64,000 bases of DNA from Schistosoma haematobium (Eukaryota > Platyhelminthes > Trematoda > Strigeidida > Schistosomatidae). How positions within the stretch are numbered: position 1 is the first letter of the stretch; the number at the start of each line of letters is the position of its first letter. Below, one piece after another: positions 36,701 through 49,565 of this stretch. Position numbers and translations under genes: made by a program. The notes under the pieces were generated by a model. That model did not search any database and was not told where the DNA came from. It saw only the letters and a program-made list of their open reading frames with translations. The DNA lies in assembly GCF_000699445.3 (NCBI RefSeq), contig NC_067195.1:60115591-60179590 (forward strand), in the 5' to 3' direction.

Positions 36701-37345
36701 GAAATGTATCTTAGTGTTTCCTGAGACTTTCTTGTCTTTTGCGAGAAGTTTTCTGGATCACCTCAACATGAATTTTCTTGATCTGTTGTAAACCAGTTAG
36801 AGTCCGTATCTAGAAGTTTCATTTAGATTTAGATTTTTGATTGTCAAACTTGCTATTGTATTTCACTCACCTTTACATTGTGTTGATATTCCCAATTCAT
36901 GTTCTCAATGTTTCCAGTGACTTTTTGTTGTATAGATAAGATCAAAGTTTTTACTTTCCTTTGTTGAAACATTGCTTTTAGGCACAATGTTTCAAAATAT
37001 TCTGTAGCCATAGTTTTAACGCTTTCATTAAAAGTGATCCCTTTGATGATCAGTAGTATGTAATGCAACTATGGTTTTCAATCATTTCTTCTAAGATGAC
37101 ATTTTAATGATGAGTACCAACTTTTATAAACCTGAAAGCTACAGTTAGTTACTGATTTCCTTCAACTATCTAATGTCAAAGAAACCGTACAAATAAATTC
37201 AGTCTTTTAAACAAGTGACTATGTTGCAATTCGATCGTAGGAATTCAATCATGACTTAAGCCTATACAACATCATACTGATTAAATTAGTTTTGTGTAGT
37301 ATCAGCTATTTATCTTCCGTATATTTATCTATTTATAAGTCAGTC

Positions 37346-37408
<63 letters not shown>

Positions 37409-39589
37409 ATGCACAATTATGTTAGCCTTAATCATGGAAAATAAACTATATAGAAATGAAAACTAGTGTAAAATAAGCCAATCAGATATATACCACAACT
37501 GTTTTCAGACCTATTATTCATATCTATATGCATACTAATTAAGTTTGTATAAAACTTCTGAACTTAACACAGAATTAAGTTATTTGTATAAAATCATGGA
37601 AAAACAAACAAACAAACAGAGAATTATTGGTTGGCATTCACTCTTATAATGATAAGTTATGATAATTAGTTGTGCTTTCTTTTTTATTAAAATAAAACTT
37701 TTCTTTGCATTTAGCACATTAGTTTCATACATTAGATATTGACATGTAATATCATTTAAGATATCAGCTTAATCATGTTCTATACTCTTCAGAATCCTAA
37801 ATATAAACAACAGGGAAGGTAGAAGTTCAGATTAGTTGAAAAAGATCAACAAGATGTGATTAACAGACAGAATAAATATAACGTTAGAACCAAAGAACGT
37901 CACAATTAGCCAACTATTTTTTTAAAAAATGAGTTGATCCTCTTATTACCTAGTTCACTCATAAAAATTTACAAATAGCCAATTATAAGGTAAGTTAAAA
38001 ATGTAATATAACAATCTGAAAGATGAAGTATTGTATCGATGCTTTGTAAAGATACTAAGAAACATATTATGCACGATTAAGGAGAGAAAAAATTACATTC
38101 CAATAGTGAACAGTCTTGTATGATAGATGTGATATGATAGATAAACATAATAACTGTTATTAGTTATTGGGTGGATACAGCATATTATAAATCTATTATT
38201 GATAATAAAACTTAGTAGTCAAGTAAAGATTTAGCACTCAGGTATAACCTATACTTAAAAGAAAATAGGTGAGGTTTGATTTTAAAATAAAAGATATTAA
38301 ACGACAGAAAGATAACAACATCTGGTAACAGTATGTAGCACAAAATGGGATCTAACAGAGAATAAGGTTTATTTTTAAAAAAAACATAAAATATAAAGCT
38401 AGTTTAAGCTCAATTTCATTGATTGTGAATATAACAAGAAATAATTATAACGATTACAGTATCTAAAGACCAGACAACGATAAATGAGCTAAGTAACAGC
38501 TTAGTCTTAAATTCGGTGTCCTTTATGATATTGATCAAACCACTGAATCACCTAATCTCCAACAGTGAAAATATTGCAAGCAAATTTCATTTTTTCGGAT
38601 TTATTTCAACATACCAATTATGTATATGTTGATACTGACCTAAATAAATATCATGACATATAGAAGTTTCTACGGCAACAATTAGTACTGCGGCTTTTTG
38701 TACAGTAATATTATCATAAAGTGAAATCACACAGTTGATATGTATTTCTACCGATACAGTTTCTTGAACAAAATCACAAATACTAGGATTTTACTTGAAA
38801 AAAAAGTGCTGTCTTGAAAAGTAATAACCGTTCCTATCTTCTCATACGTTTATCATGGCTGAAATGTTATAATTTATTAATTGCCAATCAAAGTGATTGC
38901 GCCAGATCACTTTGAATAGTGAATGTCTTTGATCTCCTGCACTTAGTACTGCCGCATATCTAAATAGTAACGGTACGATTTGCTAACAAGTCTGAATAAA
39001 AAATTGCAAACATCGGCTATTTTCAATAATGAACTAGACAAGCTAGAAGAGCTAGAAGAAGAATATTATTCTATTTTTCGGTGCTTTGAAAAGTGGAAGG
39101 CGCTTACTTGTGAAAAAATTAGTCACAAATAATAAATGCAACTGCGTCGTAGTGGCGAAACTGCAAAAACATGCATTCTAACGAAACGGAATTGCAGTTA
39201 AATCACATGTAATCACGAATCAAGTAGAAACATTTAAGAACGTAGTAAAAGTACTGGCATTATTATACAAAGAATTCCAAATGATGATTATATAAATATG
39301 GTAACCGTTAAATTAAGATAATAGCTATTAAAAACAAATATAAGCTCGGTAGTTAACAGTGTATCAAATGAAGAAATTATGGAAATCAACAATTGTTGAA
39401 CAAGAGAGGTTGTATACTAATTTTCGACTACCCAATGTCACAGTTCTAGAACTCATGTGGAATCAACCTGAAACCGTCAATTCTCATATGTGAACAACTT
39501 ACCATTCTGTGATATCTAAATTTAGGAATTGGAATGATCAGTGAATCTAATAAAGTGATTCAAATAGATGAAAGAATCTATCTGTATGC
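36701..39589. other. AT-rich spacer
   Basis: No supported gene. It contains the TA tract at 37351, a 10 bp hairpin at 38888-38915 (TCAAAGTGAT with an 8-base loop), and a 53-codon glutamate- and lysine-rich frame at 38971-39129 that I cannot identify. Confidence 0.45.
37351..37402. repeat. TA dinucleotide microsatellite
   Basis: Uninterrupted TA run of about 52 bp. Confidence 0.95.
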
Positions 39590-40279
39590 TCATTCACTTC
39601 TTTCTACCGTTGTTGCTACCTTTACGTGGTGGTCGGGCTTGCCTATTGTGATGAAGCAACCGAGCTATACTGGCTGGAACAAACGTTCCTCAAGGTCCTA
39701 CCATGTCAGACAGATCGGTTGAAGAGTGGTAAGACTAAAAGCAACAAACCCAAGGTCCGAAGGCGAAGTCGTACTGCTGACTGTAGAGAGGTGTGATAGC
39801 AGTAAGGTGTTTCCTTCAGACAACCAGCATGACAGCGATGCTGCCTTCCCACAAGGAGGGGTGAGGTTAGAAAAGGTCGGCCCTAAGACTGCACACCTCA
39901 CCTTATCCCACAGATATCCGTCTCCGGCGGTAAGGTCTCAACAAGTACGGAGCCAACACAAGAATTACCCATAAATAGGTCGTGTGTGACCGACCTCAAG
40001 TAGCTGTCCCTTGGGCACTGCGGTCACGCTCCCAGATCACTAAGACCACCTCTAATCCAATTTTCTTTTCAGGTACCTCCAGAAGAACCCTTCCACGGTG
40101 TGGGCAACCGGGAAGTGATAACCGCCCTCGTGCCTCTAACAGCACTCAAGACCACTGTATTCATCATCAACCTCCCTCTTCAATTCCTATTATTCCTCCT
40201 ACATCGACTTTCACCTCTAAACTTCCTCTTTCGGCTTTCGCTTCAAGTGTCACCATAGCCAAAACACTGTCCCAGGTCT

Positions 40280-41246
40280 ACTGAAACCTCGCTCCAAACT
40301 ACACATTAGAGCCTTCAACGTACGCACCCAATGTCAAATCGGTCAACAGCCTTCCTTGGCTAGAACCCTAGAATCTCGTACCATTGATGTATGCTGTCTC
40401 TGAAACACGCATACAGAATCCTAATGAGGTCATTCACTTGACCTCTCCTCGGCAAAACGGAGAGCTAACGAGATACACCCTACGTGTATCTGGTGACCCG
40501 ACGGCCAACCCTTGTGGACTGGCAGGAATAGGCATAGCGCTAAGCATGAGGGCGGGACAAGCACTGTTAGAGTGGATCCCCGTTAACAGTCGTTTATGTG
40601 CTGTTCGGCCAAACGGAAGGATAGGGACACACGTCGTTGCCTTTTCGTCGTTCCTGCCTACGCTCCCACCGACTGCAGCTCAGATGAAATGAAAGATGAA
40701 TTTTACAGAAAGCTATCTGAACTTCTTCAGAAAGCTAAACGTTCAGACATAGTACTCGTAGCAGGTGACTTTAATGCCCAGATAGGTAGTTTAAACCAAA
40801 CAGAAAGGCATTTAGGTGGGTATGTTAGTATTCCGACGCAACGAACAGATAATGGTGATCGTCTGCTGCAACTGTGCTCAGACAACCATTTATTTTTAGC
40901 AAACACAAATTTTAAGCATAAGGAGAGACATCATCTAACATGGAGACCCTCTACATCAAACCAACGATGGACTCAAATAGACCATATTGTCATCAGTCAT
41001 CGTTGGAGAGGGTCGGTAGAAGATTGTCGCTCATTCTGGAGTACCTACTTGGACTCCGACCACGCCCTAATACAGGCACGCATCTGCTTGGGCCTCACTG
41101 GACGTAAGAAAGCCACATTAAAAAGACCCATTAGAACTGAGTTGAGTAGCGAGAAAACCAAAAGTAGGTTCCAGGAACAACTGAAGTCACACTTAGGTAG
41201 CTCCGAAAACGAGGTTGACCCAGATGTAGCTTGGAAAGATATATAA
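40280..41246 (+). pseudogene. AP-type endonuclease domain of the RTE-like LINE
   Basis: The domain begins with KLHIRAFNVRTQ (about 40297) and IDVCCLSETRI (about 40384), then shifts frame near 40600-40690. It continues as LFVVPAYAPTD, VLVAGDFNAQIG (about 40757), LANTNF, HLTWRP, TQIDHIVISHRWR (about 40975) and LDSDHALIQAR (about 41055). The E of SETR, the GDFN box and the SDH box are the catalytic landmarks of this family and are all present. One frameshift splits the N-terminal third from the rest; a stop at 41247 then closes the frame before the linker to the RT. Confidence 0.85.
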
Positions 41247-41689
41247 TCAGTTGTGGAAACAGCAGTGACATCTGTTAGCGATTTAAACCAAAGAGTTACA
41301 AAAAATCAATTAATTTCTTCTAAGTCTATTGCACTGATGGATTCTCGCAAACTCGTCCCATCAGGCTCTGAACACGATGATGAGCGAAAACAAATCAGAT
41401 CTAGGTTAAGCAAAAGTCTAAGAAACGACCGTGAGCAGTGGTGGGCAACGAAAGCAAAAGAGATGGAAAAGGCGGCGACTGTAGGGAACACAAGACAGCT
41501 TTGAAGACTAATAAAAGAAACTGGAACTAATAAGTAAAGTGTAAGTGAGATTATTTCGGAAAAAGACGATACTCTCATCTGCTCCCAGTCCAGACGTTTA
41601 GAAAGATCGGCGGAACACATTAAAAAGCAGTTCAGCTGGCCTCCAGCTACTCTACAACTACCCATCATTCCCAGACAATGTGAATAGAA

Positions 41690-43288
41690 CATTGAAGTAG
41701 GTCCCCCAACTCTAGCAGAAGTTCAAAAGGCTATAGTTAATCTGAAACGAGGAAGGGCAGCTGATCCAGATGGATTGGCTCCAGAAGTCCTTAAGGATGG
41801 TGGTCCAATTTTAGCGATTAGGTTGACTAGTATTCTAGCTAAAATCTGGGAGTTAGACGTTATCCCATCTTACTGGTCACAATCACTTGTCGTCCCAATA
41901 TATAAGAGAGGGTTAAAATCATCCTGTGACAACCATAGAGGGATTAGTTTAACTAAAATAATATCTAAAATACTAGCCTCGATAATTATCAGACGCCTAA
42001 TACTCGTGAACTGCAAACACGAGAGAATCAAGCTGGTTTCAGACCTGGTCGTGGCTGCATCGACCACATATTCATCATTCGTCAGGTTCTAGAACATAGG
42101 CATACTTATCGACGTCCGACAATGGTGGTCTTTCTTGACTTAAAAGCAGTATTTGACTCTGTTGATCGAGATGTTCTGTGGTAGTGTCTGTCATTGAAAA
42201 GCGTACCTCAGAAGTACATAAACCTTGTAAAGGCTCTTTACTCGAACACTACTAGTCGAGTGAGAGCTTATGGCGAACTGTCATCTACTTTTGCAACCTC
42301 AAGTGGTGTCCGCAAAGGCTGTCCACTTTCTCCATTTTTGTTCAACTTCATCATAGACCTATTGATGGAAATAACATTCTCGTCTACTGAATTCTCGGGT
42401 ATTGATCTCCTACTAGGAGGTCCACTCATCGACTTAGAATACGCAGATGATATAGTCCCGTTTGGTGAAGACGCTGATAAAATGCAGAGTCTTCTGGTAG
42501 CACTAAACAATAATGCCAGAATGTTTGGAATGCGCTTCTCTCCCTCTAAATGCAAGTTGTTGCTTCAGGACTGGTCTGCGTCAACACCTGAACTAAGGAT
42601 AGGGAGTGAAATAGTCGAACGCGTCGACAACTTCACTTATCTTGGAAGTCTGACCAGCCCTAATGGGTTTGTATCGGACGAAATCTCAGCACGGATTCGA
42701 AAAGCTCGATTGGCTTTTGCCGACTTACGTCACCTTTGGCGAAGGCGAGATATCCGTCTATCAATAAAAGGACGGGTATACTGCGCGGCAGTCCGTTCTG
42801 TTTTAATTTACGGCAGCGAAACATGGCCTTTAAGAGTAGAAGACACCCGTAAGCTACTAGTATTTGACCACAGATGCCTTAGAAATATTGCTGGCGTCTG
42901 CTGGGATCACCGGGTAAGTAATAGTGAGGTTAGACGCAGGGTATTAGGGAATAATGGTAAATCAGTTGATGAGGTTGTTAATCTTCATCGACTGAGATGG
43001 TTGGGCCACGTGTTACGTATGCCTGAACACCGATTACCACGACGTGCAATGCTAACGGGTGTTAGAGATGGTTGGAAGAAAGTTAGGGGCGGCCAAACCA
43101 AAACCTGGCATCAGTCCTTGAAGTCACTAACCTCTAGTCTGAGCCATGTTGGTAGATGCAGACTACTTGGTTGGGGTCCGCGTGACTATCGTAACCAATG
43201 GTTGGAGGCTCTTGGTGACATGGCTGAGAATCGATCACAATTGCGTCGGTGTATACACTCCCTGTCTTCCCTTAAACTAAGAGATTAA
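41690..43288 (+). pseudogene. Reverse transcriptase and C-terminal region of the RTE-like LINE
   Basis: The RT opens with LAEVQKAIVNLKRGRAADPDGLAPE (41713) and VVPIYKRGLKSSCDNHRGISL. A frameshift lies near 42040, followed by FRPGRGCIDHIF and VVFLDLKAVFDSVDR (catalytic box A). A stop codon lies at 42183. The downstream frame 42194-43288 (364 aa) is intact: GVRKGCPLSPFLF (residues 38-50), YADD (83-86), GMRFSPSKCK, FTYLGSL, LIYGSETWP, HRLRWLGHVLRMP and a basic C-terminus. The YADD residues are intact although the first aspartate box lies in another frame. The protein ends just before the 3' UTR. Confidence 0.85.
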
Positions 43289-43492
43289 AATTACTTCATA
43301 TCTTTCTTTCTACGAACCAATTCTTTCTTCTTGTATTATATCTCTATATGCAATCTTTCTCTTATATATTACCACCTCTGAATTAACTACTTTTATGAAT
43401 CCGTTGTCCATCTTTTCGTGTTAATGAGGTATGGCAACATGGACCGATGCATATATGTGCCTTGTCCTACGTTGTAGCTGACTGACTGACTG

Positions 43493-45590
43493 AATATTTG
43501 TCATTAACTTGTGTAACCATATAATAATTTTAAGACGGAATGATATTTTCATCCTTATCAAGTGTGATGGTAAGACGAGTAGTTCGTTTATGCAACATCA
43601 TCACATCAACAAATTGAATATCCACCAACTTCTCGTATTCACCAAAATAAATAGTCAATTCTTAATAAATACATGTTTTGTTATGTCTCAATAAGTAGAA
43701 AAGTTGTATTTCTGACGTTTCGTGACTTACTGTAAGCGAATTCATCCTAGTAGATAAACAAAAGAGTTAAATTAGCGCGAGTTCAAATAGTACTATATTT
43801 ATTACTAACTTTCTACCCAATACTCAATTTATTTGAAAATATCAAGTCTAACATTGGCATTGATACTTATAAATAGTTAATTATTGCAATAAATAAATAG
43901 CATCACATGGTTACTCAGAGATAACCAGCCTGCAAACACGAATAACTTTCTCAAATACATATTTATTTTATCTAGAACAATTTTTTCTTGATTTCCAATC
44001 AGTCATTTACGTGTCGAGTTGTATCTTTATTGAGTTGACGGAAATCGCTTGATTCATGTGTTAACACTTATTAATGAGATCACAATTTATTAGAAGTTAT
44101 TGTAATATGAAATTGAGTGTATTGAAATTGATTTTCTATGTAAAATGTAAATGAATCAAATGAATAAATTTGTGATTCAAAATGGTGTTTTTAATTCTTA
44201 CCTTTTTTCAACAAATTGCATCAAGTTTATATATTCATTAAATATACTTGACATAAAAGATAGTTTGCGTTACGATAACACAGTATCTAATTTATATTGT
44301 TTGAATATCGTTGAATCGTAGTTTATAACTCATAAATAGCTTCAGAATTTATACTTAAAGCGATATCGGTCGACTGTCAAAAAACGAGCCCGAATAATGC
44401 ATTGAATGTTCTAGCACCTGTAAGTGTATCTCATTCCACAAGTGATATTATATGAACTTTAAATGTTTAGCCATTTTTATTAGTACATTCCCTAGGTAAA
44501 ACCACTTACTTGCTGTCACTTTATGTCAACATCGTCCCTAAAAAGTTTAAATAATTTGAATAACATCAACAATATATCACTGTGTCACATGATACACGCA
44601 TTTAGGTAGACCTGATTCATATATTTTGGTAATTACTGCTTTGTTCTTCCGTGCTCTCTGTTTTCGCTTTAATTTCTCTAGTTGTAGATAATTATCATTA
44701 ATTCGATCTGGTATACGAAATGACCTTAATTACTCCGTTCATAAATCAACAGGCTGTCCATTTAAGAAATATTAAAAATTCCCGGCTGATGCATTGGATC
44801 TCTGTAATACATGTACTACTTAAACAACTACTGACCTAGTATACTTAAAAGTTTCTTCTATCACATGTTTGTTCTGTACATCTAATGTTACTATTTATAT
44901 CAAATTGATCATGCCTGTAAACTGGCGTGAATCCTGTAATTATTATTTTCAGAATATAAATTATTATTATGAAATGAAGACTTGCTGATATGTAGACGCC
45001 AGTAAATTTGCTTCATTGTTTGAAGAGTTTTCGAGAATTTTAATTGAAGCATTTTCAATTGCTTTTGAACGCCATTCCATGTACTTAAGTTTAGACAACC
45101 GATTAACATTATTGACTCACACAAATTAAAGAAGTGTGGTTTAAAGTTGAATACACTAATCAAAAATCGATTACCATGTTACTTTACTCTTATTCAACTT
45201 GACTGAATAGATTGGTACGACGATGAAGAACTAGTTAGACTGAATAGCACATATAAGATCACTGTCCATTGTACATTATTTCTTACAGTAAGAAAGGAAT
45301 TTCAGAAAATAACACCGTCTGTAACTCTGAGAAACTGTTAGTTAATCGAAGTACAACTCTTTGTATGCATTTAAAATTAACCTTGCATTACACTAGTAAA
45401 ATAGACAAATATTATAAACCGTTGACTTTAAAAACAGTGAATTATCTAGCTGGATTGCACAGACCATGTGGCAGCATAAATCAAGCATACAAACAGAAAA
45501 TACCAATCTATCGACTAACACAACAAAGTGTTTAGGTCTCAACAAATTACTTGCAAACACATGGAACTCATTTAATAGCTGTCAAAACGG
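43493..45590. other. AT-rich spacer with a hammerhead-like relic
   Basis: At 43711-43748, TCTGACGTTTCGTGACTTACTGTAAGC matches, in the same orientation, the PLE-type motif at 23509-23535. On the minus strand the GAAA box and CGTC are kept, but the first box is gone (GGATGAA). The remainder has no supported gene. Confidence 0.45.
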
Positions 45591-45591
45591 C

Positions 45592-45874
45592 GAGACTATA
45601 ATTTATGAACGAATCAATCACATTCAGGATAACAGGTCCTGGATTTCGGCGCGAAATTCATTCACCCATTTGTCTAAATAGTGTTTTGGCATTTTAGTTT
45701 ATGTCAGTTCATGATGACAACCCTAAATCTAACTCCTAACCCTAACTATCAACTGTAAGTCATCATCTGTGTTCTTCACACGGCTTTATAACCCTCATTC
45801 AGCCTTAGTAAATTGGAGGACATTCTCAAGGTCACTATAGGGTCGCTCAAAGGTCGTCCATAAATTATAGTCTC
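45592..45874. mobile_element. Candidate MITE, 283 bp, with 21 bp terminal inverted repeats
   Basis: The left end GAGACTATAATTTATGAACGA (45592-45612) and the reversed right end (45854-45874) agree at 20 of 21 positions. The interior has no coding potential and includes telomere-like AACCCTAA..CTAACTCCTAACCCTAAC at about 45720-45747. I cannot see a clear target duplication. A non-autonomous DNA transposon is the best reading; a fold-back repeat is the alternative. Confidence 0.6.
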
Positions 45875-46495
45875 AACTATATCCTTTATAATAAAACATC
45901 TGTGTTTACATTTGCTTTAATCTTTACGGTATTTGTTTTAACTGAGTGAATTCTTATAATACGTAGGTCAAAATTTGAATTGAATAGGGAATTTGTAGAG
46001 AAGTTCAGACAGTTCGCATTTCCAAACAAATTTTCTCCACTTGCAGATAATTTTTCAGTCAGCTATGAAGCATCGACAATTATAATCGTATCGATAAACA
46101 TGATCAGTTTTTAATTATCACTTCTTAGGCTACATTTCTATTCTTTCCATTATCACGAGTTTTTAAATCACTATTTTTTATACATCAAAATAATTACTAG
46201 TGTATTTCACGTTAAGTAACTTCCTTTAGAATAATTATGGGATGTAACATCTAACTTCGTGGGAATGATGTAGCAAGAATCTACTATTGTGTAGGAACCA
46301 GGAGAAAAATAGTGGTCATCAAATAAAAGAAAATGAAATCGTAATCATTATGAAATTCAAGAGTTTTCGGTGATTAGTTTGTTGACTTCCAGTATTTTAA
46401 TGTTTTTCCAGTTGACAATAATCCTTAACAAAATCGTCTTCAGAATAAACGTTAGAACTATGAACTTGAATAAGTTAGAGCTATTACTAAATTTC
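45875..46495. other. AT-rich spacer
   Basis: Nothing recognised. Confidence 0.45.
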
Positions 46496-46496
46496 T

Positions 46497-46652
46497 TCGT
46501 TATCTAGAGCCAATTAATTACGAATCCTTTATCATTTAAAGATCCCCGTCATATTAAAATACTAGTATTTGAACGAAGAATATTCTTTTCGATAAATTCT
46601 CTTCAGGTTCTACAATTATATGTCTAAATCAATAATTCGAAAAATGGCCAGG
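46497..46652 (+). repeat. Diverged PLE fragment on the plus strand
   Basis: TATTTGAACGAAGAATATTCTTTTCGATAAATTCTCTTCAGG...TACAATTATATGTC matches 54713-54771 of the PLE at 54060-55732 with scattered differences. It meets the inverted PLE copy at 46654 tail to tail. Confidence 0.65.
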
Positions 46653-46653
46653 T

Positions 46654-48325
46654 TAATACGAATAATAATAATAATAATACAAAGATTTATGAATAAAGAT
46701 AACGGGGACAATTACAATTGTACTAAATCGGCCAATATTGAGCTGTTCACCTTCTTCATCAAACCTTTGTTTAGCCACGCTGGAAGGTGTTCACGAGCAC
46801 GAAAATGTAAATTCCTAGAACTTCGACCAATATAACTCGCTCCACAGGAGCAGTCGAACTGATAAATACAAAATGAGGTGGTCATTCTAGGTAATTCATC
46901 TTTTAGCTTCGGTGTAACTATTGGGCGCGTAGAAAATACTAATCGCAGTTCTCCGGCGTTAAAAGACTTTTATATTGTCCTACGTAATCTCTGAGTTAGT
47001 ATTTCACTAGCCGCATCCCCTCTGAATTGTAGACTCATGAACAGGGATTTCTTCTTCATTGTTTGTATCTCGCCTTCGTGACCATATATTTAATTATAAA
47101 CTTTCTAGGACAGTCGATCTCCCTGAGAGTATTATGGAAGGTGTTAGGCTCTTGTTCAACTATATCAGTAGAACATATAGTGCGAATACGGTAAGTAAAG
47201 TTTTTGATTAAGTTTCGTTTGTACTGTACAGGTACAAAGCTCAGGAAATTCGTATACTGCCCAGTCCATGTACTTTTTCTGTTTAAGTTCCTTTTTAACG
47301 ATCCATCCGTTCAAAAGGCTATTCGGCCATCATTCTCTTCTTCAGATGTAAACTGAATGGCTGGATGTACTTCATTAAATCGCATAAGAACCTATTGCGG
47401 CGACGTATTATCTTTACAGAGGATGAACGTGTCATCCACGTATCTACAGTAAAATGTGGAGTTTTGAATAATCTTTTAAGTGGACCATTTTCTAGTTTGG
47501 CTAGAAAAATATCAGCTAGTATAGGGCCCACTGATGAACCCATTGCAACACCATCTGTTTGTCTATATATTACACCGTTGAACTTGAAATTCATATTTCG
47601 GATTATCAATTTGGATATATAATTGTAGAACCTGGAGAGAATTTATCGAAAAGGATATTCTTCGTTCAAATATTAGTCTTTTAATCCTTTATCAGTTAAT
47701 TTGTTGCATGATACCGGACCATCGGAACCCAAAGTTATGGCATGGAGTGGTTGACATTTATCGACATTTGACTGCCTTTAATAAACGCTAACTCGAATCC
47801 TTTCATTTAGATATTTGATTCCATCTTTCTGAGCATACTGTTATTGATTCCCGGGTACCGAACACTTATTTATTAATCACTTCCTTATTGTTTGATACTC
47901 TACTCTATGCTAGAGAAACCTTTAGCTGTATAGAACAAGTTGTACTATATGGGGATTTTGTACTTTCTTCGTCTAAAGTAAATCCAACCAAATTACTCAT
48001 AAACTTTATGGTTTGATAAAATTTAATACGCGTTGCTCAGAAAGACTTGTTTATTATGCAGAAGAACTTAGTCCGGTTTAATTGATTAAACTTTGGCTTG
48101 TTAGTTCTCTGCATTCATAACGAATAGTGGAGTTTCGGTTGTTACACTGTATGACGTTTCAGTGTAAGTCAGTACTATCTGTCTATTGTGAGGACGGTTC
48201 ACAGGTACTCTGCTAAATAATATAAAATCAAATTAAAACTTCCAAATACCCAAAGTTTACTACTGTATTGCAAATTATCAACGGTTTGTTTTGGACAATA
48301 ACTATAATAACGATTTTCATAACAA
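46654..48325 (-). mobile_element. Penelope-like element, copy 1 (inverted)
   Basis: Reverse complement of 54060-55732; everywhere I compared, the two agree exactly, including a 96-codon frame (47319-47609 on minus). It encodes a Penelope-type reverse transcriptase fragment (YRQTDGVAMGSSVGPILADIF), with the YVDDTFILC catalytic box in a shifted frame, and a C-terminal GIY-YIG endonuclease (about 46860-46710). The 3' end is an (ATT)n-like tail at 46654-46679. The upstream part of the RT is missing or unrecognisable, and the first ~700 bp are non-coding. A GAAACGTC hammerhead-like relic is at about 48150. Confidence 0.85.
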
Positions 48326-48439
48326 TCCTATAACTTTTAATTTTCCAGAACCAAAGAAAATATTACTAAATCACAGTAAGATAGATACAAAAAGCTGAAG
48401 GTCGAAATTATAAATAAATTAACTTTAGAGCTTAGGCAG

Positions 48440-49565
48440 AACAAACATATCTGTTCTCGGTGCTCCTTTCCAGTTGTTCCCATGTCCTATTCATTCTTTC
48501 ATGTGGGCCTTAAATTCCTGGCGCAATGTGTTCTTCAGTATTCCTCTTTTCCTTTCGCCTTCAGGATTCAAACTTAGGATTAGCTTCGTAATTCAGTTTG
48601 ATGATTTCTTCGTTTCATGTCCTACTCATCTCCAGCATCCTTACCTAACTTCCTCTTCGGCTGGAACCTGGTGTGTTATCTGGCATAGTAGGTTGTTGCT
48701 GATGATATCCACCAACGGAAACCATATATTTTGCACAGACCATTGTTTATAAATACATGTGCCTTGTTGATGATGGTTGTAATAGTTCTCAAAGTTTCAA
48801 CTTGGTTTGTATTGAAGACCTTGAATTTTGTGTTGGCTGATAGATGTTTGGAGTTGCAGATGTTCTTCAGTTGTGGGAATGCCGTCATTACTTCAGTGCT
48901 CTATATGGTGTGCTGCTCTTCGACCTTTGATTTGTTTGATGGCCTCACTGAGTTCTTCCATTGATAGTAGGGTAAACTCTGTAGGAAGTTCTGTGTATGC
49001 CGTTTGATGGCCAGCGGTTTCAGTGTAGCTGGTCCACCTAAGACCTTTTCAAAGTGTTCTACTCATCTGTTCCGCTGTTCTTGAATTTCCGTGATTGGTC
49101 CGGCTAATTTATTCTTGACCGGTCGCCTTGATTTGTCATATTTTGTTCGGCTGCTGATGATCGATGTCATCTTGGTTTTCCTCTCTTGAATCATTCTTAG
49201 GGTATGAATATAGACCCATACTTTTGCAGGAGCTTCTTGTGATCAGCCATATTCCAACATATTGGGGTTATTGTTTCTTTAATCTCTCTCCAGTTGTTCG
49301 ACATTATAGTTTCTTTTTGTTTGAACAGATATTGTCCGCGTGAGAGCCATCATGATTTCCTCGATTATATCAGTCTCCTGAAGGAAGGCTGTACTAAATG
49401 TTTGTAATGGTGTTTATCCAGTTGTCCAGTGCTTCTTAAACTTCATTTTCATCTTGACCACTACCACTTGATAATATAAAGCTATGTCAGCTCCCCTGCT
49501 GTTTCTCACAACTTCCATTAACCTGAATTTTTTAGTGATGCAAATAAGATCGATCTGTTTACCAC
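48440..49565 (-). pseudogene. RTE-like LINE with internal deletion
   Basis: On the minus strand, 49565-48900 encodes the linker between endonuclease and RT up to the RT opening (EELSEAIKQIKGRRAA near 48930). 48890-48440 then encodes the C-terminal region (FPQLKNICNSKHLSAN, VFINNGL). The RT core that should lie between is absent. Stops are frequent. It is related to 51985-53453 but is an older copy. Confidence 0.7.

Larger units (their letters stand above)
39590..43492 (+). mobile_element. RTE-like LINE, longest copy in the window
   Basis: A 3.9 kb element with a GC-richer 5' leader (39590-40270), AP-endonuclease, reverse transcriptase, C-terminal region, a short 3' UTR and a (GACT)n tail at 43478-43492 (GACTGACTGACTGA). 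The leader is CT/AG-mixed and contains non-conserved short frames. Base composition is clearly above the AT-rich surroundings. Stops and frameshifts break the single long reading frame, so it cannot move by itself. Its protein is closely related to the minus-strand copy at 11800-13712. The microsatellite tail and the GHVLRM-type C-terminus argue for RTE; the exact family name is not certain. Confidence 0.85.

Noticed and set aside
36853..37068. 71-codon minus-strand frame as a gene
   Set aside because: No recognisable domain, no conserved neighbour, composition like the AT-rich background.
37351..37402. CRISPR-like or satellite array
   Set aside because: Plain TA microsatellite without spacers; no CRISPR pattern anywhere in the window.
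45720..45750. Interstitial telomere array
   Set aside because: Only a few imperfect CCCTAA units within a repeat; not an array.
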